Source: Aminiphilus circumscriptus DSM 16581 (lineage in GTDB: Bacteria; Synergistota; Synergistia; Synergistales; Aminiphilaceae). Taken from it: a stretch of DNA of 64,000 nucleotides. This document shows positions 60,971 through 64,000 of this stretch, in pieces. Position numbers and translations under genes: made by a program. Where the stretch lies: assembly GCF_000526375.1 (NCBI RefSeq), contig NZ_JAFY01000002.1, positions 868,001 through 932,000 on the forward strand, written 5' to 3'. Under the pieces are notes generated by a model. It was given only the letters and a program-made list of their open reading frames with translations, was not told where the DNA came from and ran no database searches. Positions within the stretch are counted from its first letter, which is position 1. Each line of letters starts with the position of its first letter.

Positions 60971-63685
60971 ATGGAAGCGACCCAGCGCCACTACTTGTTC
61001 GGTGAGTTTCTCGAGCTGCCCCAGGACCTGCCCGAGGCGACGGCGGCCCGATTTTTCAATGAGACGTTTCTGGCGGAACGATCCCGTGCCTTCGCGGCGG
61101 TTCCCGTGGACGATGTGCTTGGAGTGCTGCACCGCACGGGAAGGTTGCTCGTCGATCCCAAAGGTTCCTATCGCAGGCGCATTCTGGAGAACATGCCCGC
61201 CGTGACGGGCTATTCCCCGGCGCTCGTGGAGAAGGGTGTGGAGGTACTGGGGACGCTGCTCTCCCGGACGTTTCTCCAGGAGCGCCTCTCTTGTCTTGGG
61301 AACTACCGGGCGCTGGACTGTTTCGTCCCCTGGGGGCGGGGGAAGCTCTCCCGGGCGGTTCCGCTTGGGGCGGTCTGTCACGTCGCCGCGGGAAACATCT
61401 TCCTCGGCTCCGTGGATTCCCTCGTGCTCGGCATTTCGACGAAGAACGTGAATGTTCTCAAGATCTCCCGCCAGGATCCGCTTTTCCCGTTTCTTTTTCT
61501 CGAGGCACTTCTCGAAGCCGATCCGAAGGGGCTGGTTGCGCCCTACCTGGCTGTCACGTCCTGGAGCAGGCGCAATGCGGCGGTCGTGTCCCTCGTGAAG
61601 CGGGTTTTCGACGGCATTCTGCTTTTCGGCGGCGAGGATGCCGTGCGGGAATACAAGAAGGACCTCGCTCCGAAGACGCAGCTTCTCGCCTTCGGTCCGA
61701 AGATCAGTTTCGGCGTCGTGACGGAAGGGCTCGACGACGAGGAACTCCGGGAGGCCGCGAAGGGGTTCGCCCTCGATGTCACGCTCTGGGAGCAGAGAGC
61801 CTGCACGAGTTGCCAGAATGTCTTCGTGGAGGATGCCGGAGCGGACGCATCGGATCTCTTCGGGGACGACTCCTCCTACGTGGTGCGTTTTTCCCGCTAT
61901 TTCGCGGACGCCCTGGCGGAGCAGGCGAAGGTCTTTCCGCCCGGAAGGGCGGAGCTGGACGAGCTGGTGGAGATCCGCAAGGAACGGGAACTGGCTGCGT
62001 GGAAAAGCTTTCAGGGGAAGGCGCGGTTGTTCGAGGTCGCCGGCGGTGACGCTACGGTGATTCTCCAGGAGGGGGCGGACGTGGTGCCCTCTCCGCTCAA
62101 CCGGACGGTCTACGTGAACCGTGTGCGGCGGCTCGAGGATGTGACTGAAGGCAATCTCCGCGTCATGGGTTACTACATGTCCACCGTGGGTCTTGCGGCG
62201 CCGGAGGAGCGGCTGCAAAGTTCTCTGGAGGCCATGCTCGGTCTGGGCGTGCTCCGTTTCTGTCGTCCCGGCACGATGGGTCTCGGTGCCGATCCGTCCG
62301 CGCCTCACGACGGCGTTTTCATTCCTCTGCAGCTCGTGCGCTTCGTGAACCGGGAGGACATCTCCCCGGATCTGCTCGGCCAGGATTTCCTCTTTCGGGA
62401 GAGCCGGGACCGGGAGCTGCTCGCCCGGATCAACGCCATTCTGGAGACCGCCACGGCGAGTCCCTTCTATCGGGAGCGCTATGCTTCGCGTGCGCTTTCT
62501 CTTCCTCTCGCATCACTCGACGACCTGAAAAACGTTCCCTTTCTCGAAAAGGCGGACCTGGCGGCCCATTGCCCTCCCTTCGACATGACCATGCTCACCC
62601 GGGAGCCCCGGGGAGCCTATTTCTTCGCCTCCGGAGGAACTTCGGGAAAACCTCGCTATGTCGCATGGTCCGCTGAGGAGTTTGACCTTGCGGGACATCT
62701 CACGGGGCGGGGATTTCGGATGCTTGGGATCGGCCCGGAGGACACGGTGGCGAATCTCCTCCGGGCGGGGGCGCTCTGGACGGGATTTCTCGCCTTCGAT
62801 CGGGCGCTCGAGGAGACGGGGTGCCGCATTCTCTCCATGACCTACAACCAAAGTGACGAGGAAACCCTGGAGATGCTCGCCACGTTTCGCCCCACGGCGA
62901 TCATGGCCATGTCCAGTGCCCTCGTCTCTCTCGCGGAGGCGGTGGAGCGAACGGGCTGGAGCGGTTCGGTGCCGAAGGTTTTCTTTACGGGAGAGCCTCT
63001 TCCCGAGTCGGCCCGGGAGTACGTGTCGCGGCTCTTCCGGAGCGAGTGCATCGCCTCGCCGCTCTATGGCGCCGTGGAGATCGGTCCCATGGGATACCAG
63101 TGTCCCCACTGCAGCCCCACGGAATTCCACGTCACCGATGAATGGTGTTACATGGAACTTATGGAGGACGGAGAAATCGTGGCCACCACACTAGAGAGGC
63201 ACCTTCACCCTCTGATCCGCTATCGTCTTGGAGACCGGGCGGAGTGGGTCGCGGGGGCATGTGCATGCGGCTCCCGGTCACCCCGGTTCCGCCTTCTCGG
63301 CAGGACCGACGACTACGTGCGGGTTCACTTCGGAAAACTGTATCTGGAGGAGGTCGCCCAGGCACTTCGCGCCTTTCCGGAGCTCTCCTCGGATTTTCAG
63401 ATCGTTGTGGACCCGTTGGGAGAGCGTGCTCGGGTGACCTTCACCGTGGAAAGCCTTCCGGGACGCCTTTCCGGGCTTCCCAGGACTCAGGAGTCCAGGG
63501 ATACGAGGGATACGGTGGAACTGGAGCGGCGCATCTGCGACGCCATCATTGCCAAGGCGAAGGTCTACGCGGATCCGCGCAATCTCAAGCTCGAGGAACT
63601 GGTAGCTCGGGTCGTTCCGCCCCAGTCCATTCCCCGGGTGGAGCGCACGGGGAAAATCCGTCGTATCGTGGACAGAAGGGTTTAA
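60971..63685 (+). CDS. LuxC acyl reductase fused to PaaK-like adenylate-forming domain
   Basis: A 904-aa fusion. The N-terminal 470 residues match LuxC, an NADPH-dependent acyl reductase producing aldehydes: GAVCHVAAGNIFLGS (about 133-147) and WEQRACTSCQNVFVE, with probable catalytic Cys278. The C-terminal 420 residues are a PaaK/phenylacetate-CoA-ligase-like adenylating domain: ASGGTSGKPRYVAWS (about 553), YGAVEIGPMGYQCPHC and RYRLGDRAEW, then GRTDDYVRVHFGKLYLEEV. ATG at 60971 follows GAGGAGAGAGG. With the upstream LuxE-like gene it could activate an acid twice or use two substrates. Confidence 0.88.
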   Translation: MEATQRHYLFGEFLELPQDLPEATAARFFNETFLAERSRAFAAVPVDDVLGVLHRTGRLLVDPKGSYRRRILENMPAVTGYSPALVEKGVEVLGTLLSRTFLQERLSCLGNYRALDCFVPWGRGKLSRAVPLGAVCHVAAGNIFLGSVDSLVLGISTKNVNVLKISRQDPLFPFLFLEALLEADPKGLVAPYLAVTSWSRRNAAVVSLVKRVFDGILLFGGEDAVREYKKDLAPKTQLLAFGPKISFGVVTEGLDDEELREAAKGFALDVTLWEQRACTSCQNVFVEDAGADASDLFGDDSSYVVRFSRYFADALAEQAKVFPPGRAELDELVEIRKERELAAWKSFQGKARLFEVAGGDATVILQEGADVVPSPLNRTVYVNRVRRLEDVTEGNLRVMGYYMSTVGLAAPEERLQSSLEAMLGLGVLRFCRPGTMGLGADPSAPHDGVFIPLQLVRFVNREDISPDLLGQDFLFRESRDRELLARINAILETATASPFYRERYASRALSLPLASLDDLKNVPFLEKADLAAHCPPFDMTMLTREPRGAYFFASGGTSGKPRYVAWSAEEFDLAGHLTGRGFRMLGIGPEDTVANLLRAGALWTGFLAFDRALEETGCRILSMTYNQSDEETLEMLATFRPTAIMAMSSALVSLAEAVERTGWSGSVPKVFFTGEPLPESAREYVSRLFRSECIASPLYGAVEIGPMGYQCPHCSPTEFHVTDEWCYMELMEDGEIVATTLERHLHPLIRYRLGDRAEWVAGACACGSRSPRFRLLGRTDDYVRVHFGKLYLEEVAQALRAFPELSSDFQIVVDPLGERARVTFTVESLPGRLSGLPRTQESRDTRDTVELERRICDAIIAKAKVYADPRNLKLEELVARVVPPQSIPRVERTGKIRRIVDRRV

Positions 63686-64000
63686 GAGAAGCCTTTTGAC
63701 CTTCCTGTAAAAAATTAGTTTGGTGTGCCCAGGGGAAAATGGATTGATGGAAAGAGAGGTGTCTGATATATTACGGGACAGAGGCATCAATCCAGGCGGT
63801 TTCTTCACGAGTGATCTCATGCGTGTGCTGTGGAAAACTCGTTGTTTCAGAGAGCATTTCCTTTCTTCCTCATGGTAAAGAGGATCGTTGTTGTTTCCCG
63901 CGAGGCGGAACGTTTCTTTTTCTCGTTTGGATTCCAAGATGCGGCCGTCTCCGGTTGCTCGCATCGCGGATGTTCTTTTCATGGAATCTTTGGTGGCATG
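63686..64000. other. Non-coding end of window
   Basis: A 315-bp stretch to the window edge. TGGATTGATG (63740-63749) and CATCAATCCA (63785-63794) form perfect 10-bp inverted arms with a 35-base loop, possibly a terminator or a cruciform. No gene is supported within the window. Confidence 0.45.

Noticed and set aside
57862-63685. Bioluminescence (lux) operon
   Set aside because: LuxC-like and LuxE-like enzymes are present, but no luxA, luxB or luxD is seen, and LuxC is fused to a PaaK-like domain. Light production is not supported.
1-64000. CRISPR array, rRNA or tRNA operon, integrase or prophage
   Set aside because: No regularly spaced direct repeats, no rRNA-like conserved stretches, no convincing tRNA, and no integrase, transposase or phage structural genes were recognised on either strand.

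Overview
The window is a dense, GC-rich bacterial chromosome segment with about 45 protein genes. I see no rRNA, tRNA, CRISPR array or transposase gene. Several traits point to an anaerobic, amino-acid- or organic-acid-using Gram-negative bacterium: a class II (B12) ribonucleotide reductase, DctPQM and TAXI-type TRAP transporters, electron-transfer flavoproteins with an FAD-linked lactate/glycolate-type oxidase, a CoA-disulfide-reductase/rhodanese flavoprotein, and soluble and membrane chemoreceptors. The gene mix resembles Synergistota. That placement is inference from gene content only, because no phylogenetic marker was aligned.

Layout. 0.1-3.4 kb: an amidohydrolase and two small-molecule or lipid-sugar transporters. 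3.0-12.0 kb: a likely polyprenyl-phosphate-sugar glycosylation cassette (SMR-like protein, two DPM1/GtrB-like GT2 enzymes, a GT-C-like membrane protein, a DUF2298 membrane protein and a flavoprotein). 12.1-19.5 kb: acylphosphatase, ftsZ translationally coupled to a cupin, an SSB-like OB-fold protein, a DUF4139 protein, CheY, two cupins and an HD hydrolase. 19.5-28.5 kb: nrdJ, a PHP protein, GT2 and GT4 glycosyltransferases, the CoADR-rhodanese flavoprotein and a GGDEF protein. 28.8-31.8 kb: a DctPQM TRAP operon. 32.1-39.9 kb: two stress genes (a dnaJ-like gene and clpB) with matching promoter and CtsR-like operator layouts, flanking a PocR-domain chemoreceptor, a Ser/Thr dehydratase with an isoleucine-type attenuator, and a HepT-MntA toxin-antitoxin pair. 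39.9-46.5 kb: RarD, a YfcE-like phosphoesterase, and the set FAD-linked oxidase / EtfA / EtfB / GntR regulator. 46.8-55.4 kb: a GlpA-like / GlpB-like / DUF1667 oxidoreductase operon, a TAXI solute-binding protein, and two genes that carry frameshifts in this sequence (fused TRAP permease and a chemoreceptor).

55.4-63.7 kb is the most unusual part. A minus-strand group encodes an NTF2/SnoaL-like protein, a GNAT acetyltransferase and a probable tRNA-dependent cyclodipeptide synthase. Divergent from it, across a 674-bp AT-rich gap holding a MITE-like palindrome, a plus-strand group encodes a HATPase-GNAT fusion, a LuxE-like acyl-protein synthetase and a large LuxC acyl reductase fused to a PaaK-like adenylate-forming enzyme. 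I see no luciferase (luxAB). This looks like a carboxylate-activating and reducing system of unknown product next to a dipeptide-cyclising one.

Regulation visible in the DNA: two CtsR-like operators, a leader-peptide attenuator with four consecutive Ile codons, a GntR-type palindrome in the etf/oxidoreductase divergent region, an NrdR-like box upstream of nrdJ, and several intrinsic terminators. Function names come from motif reading by eye, since no database search was possible.
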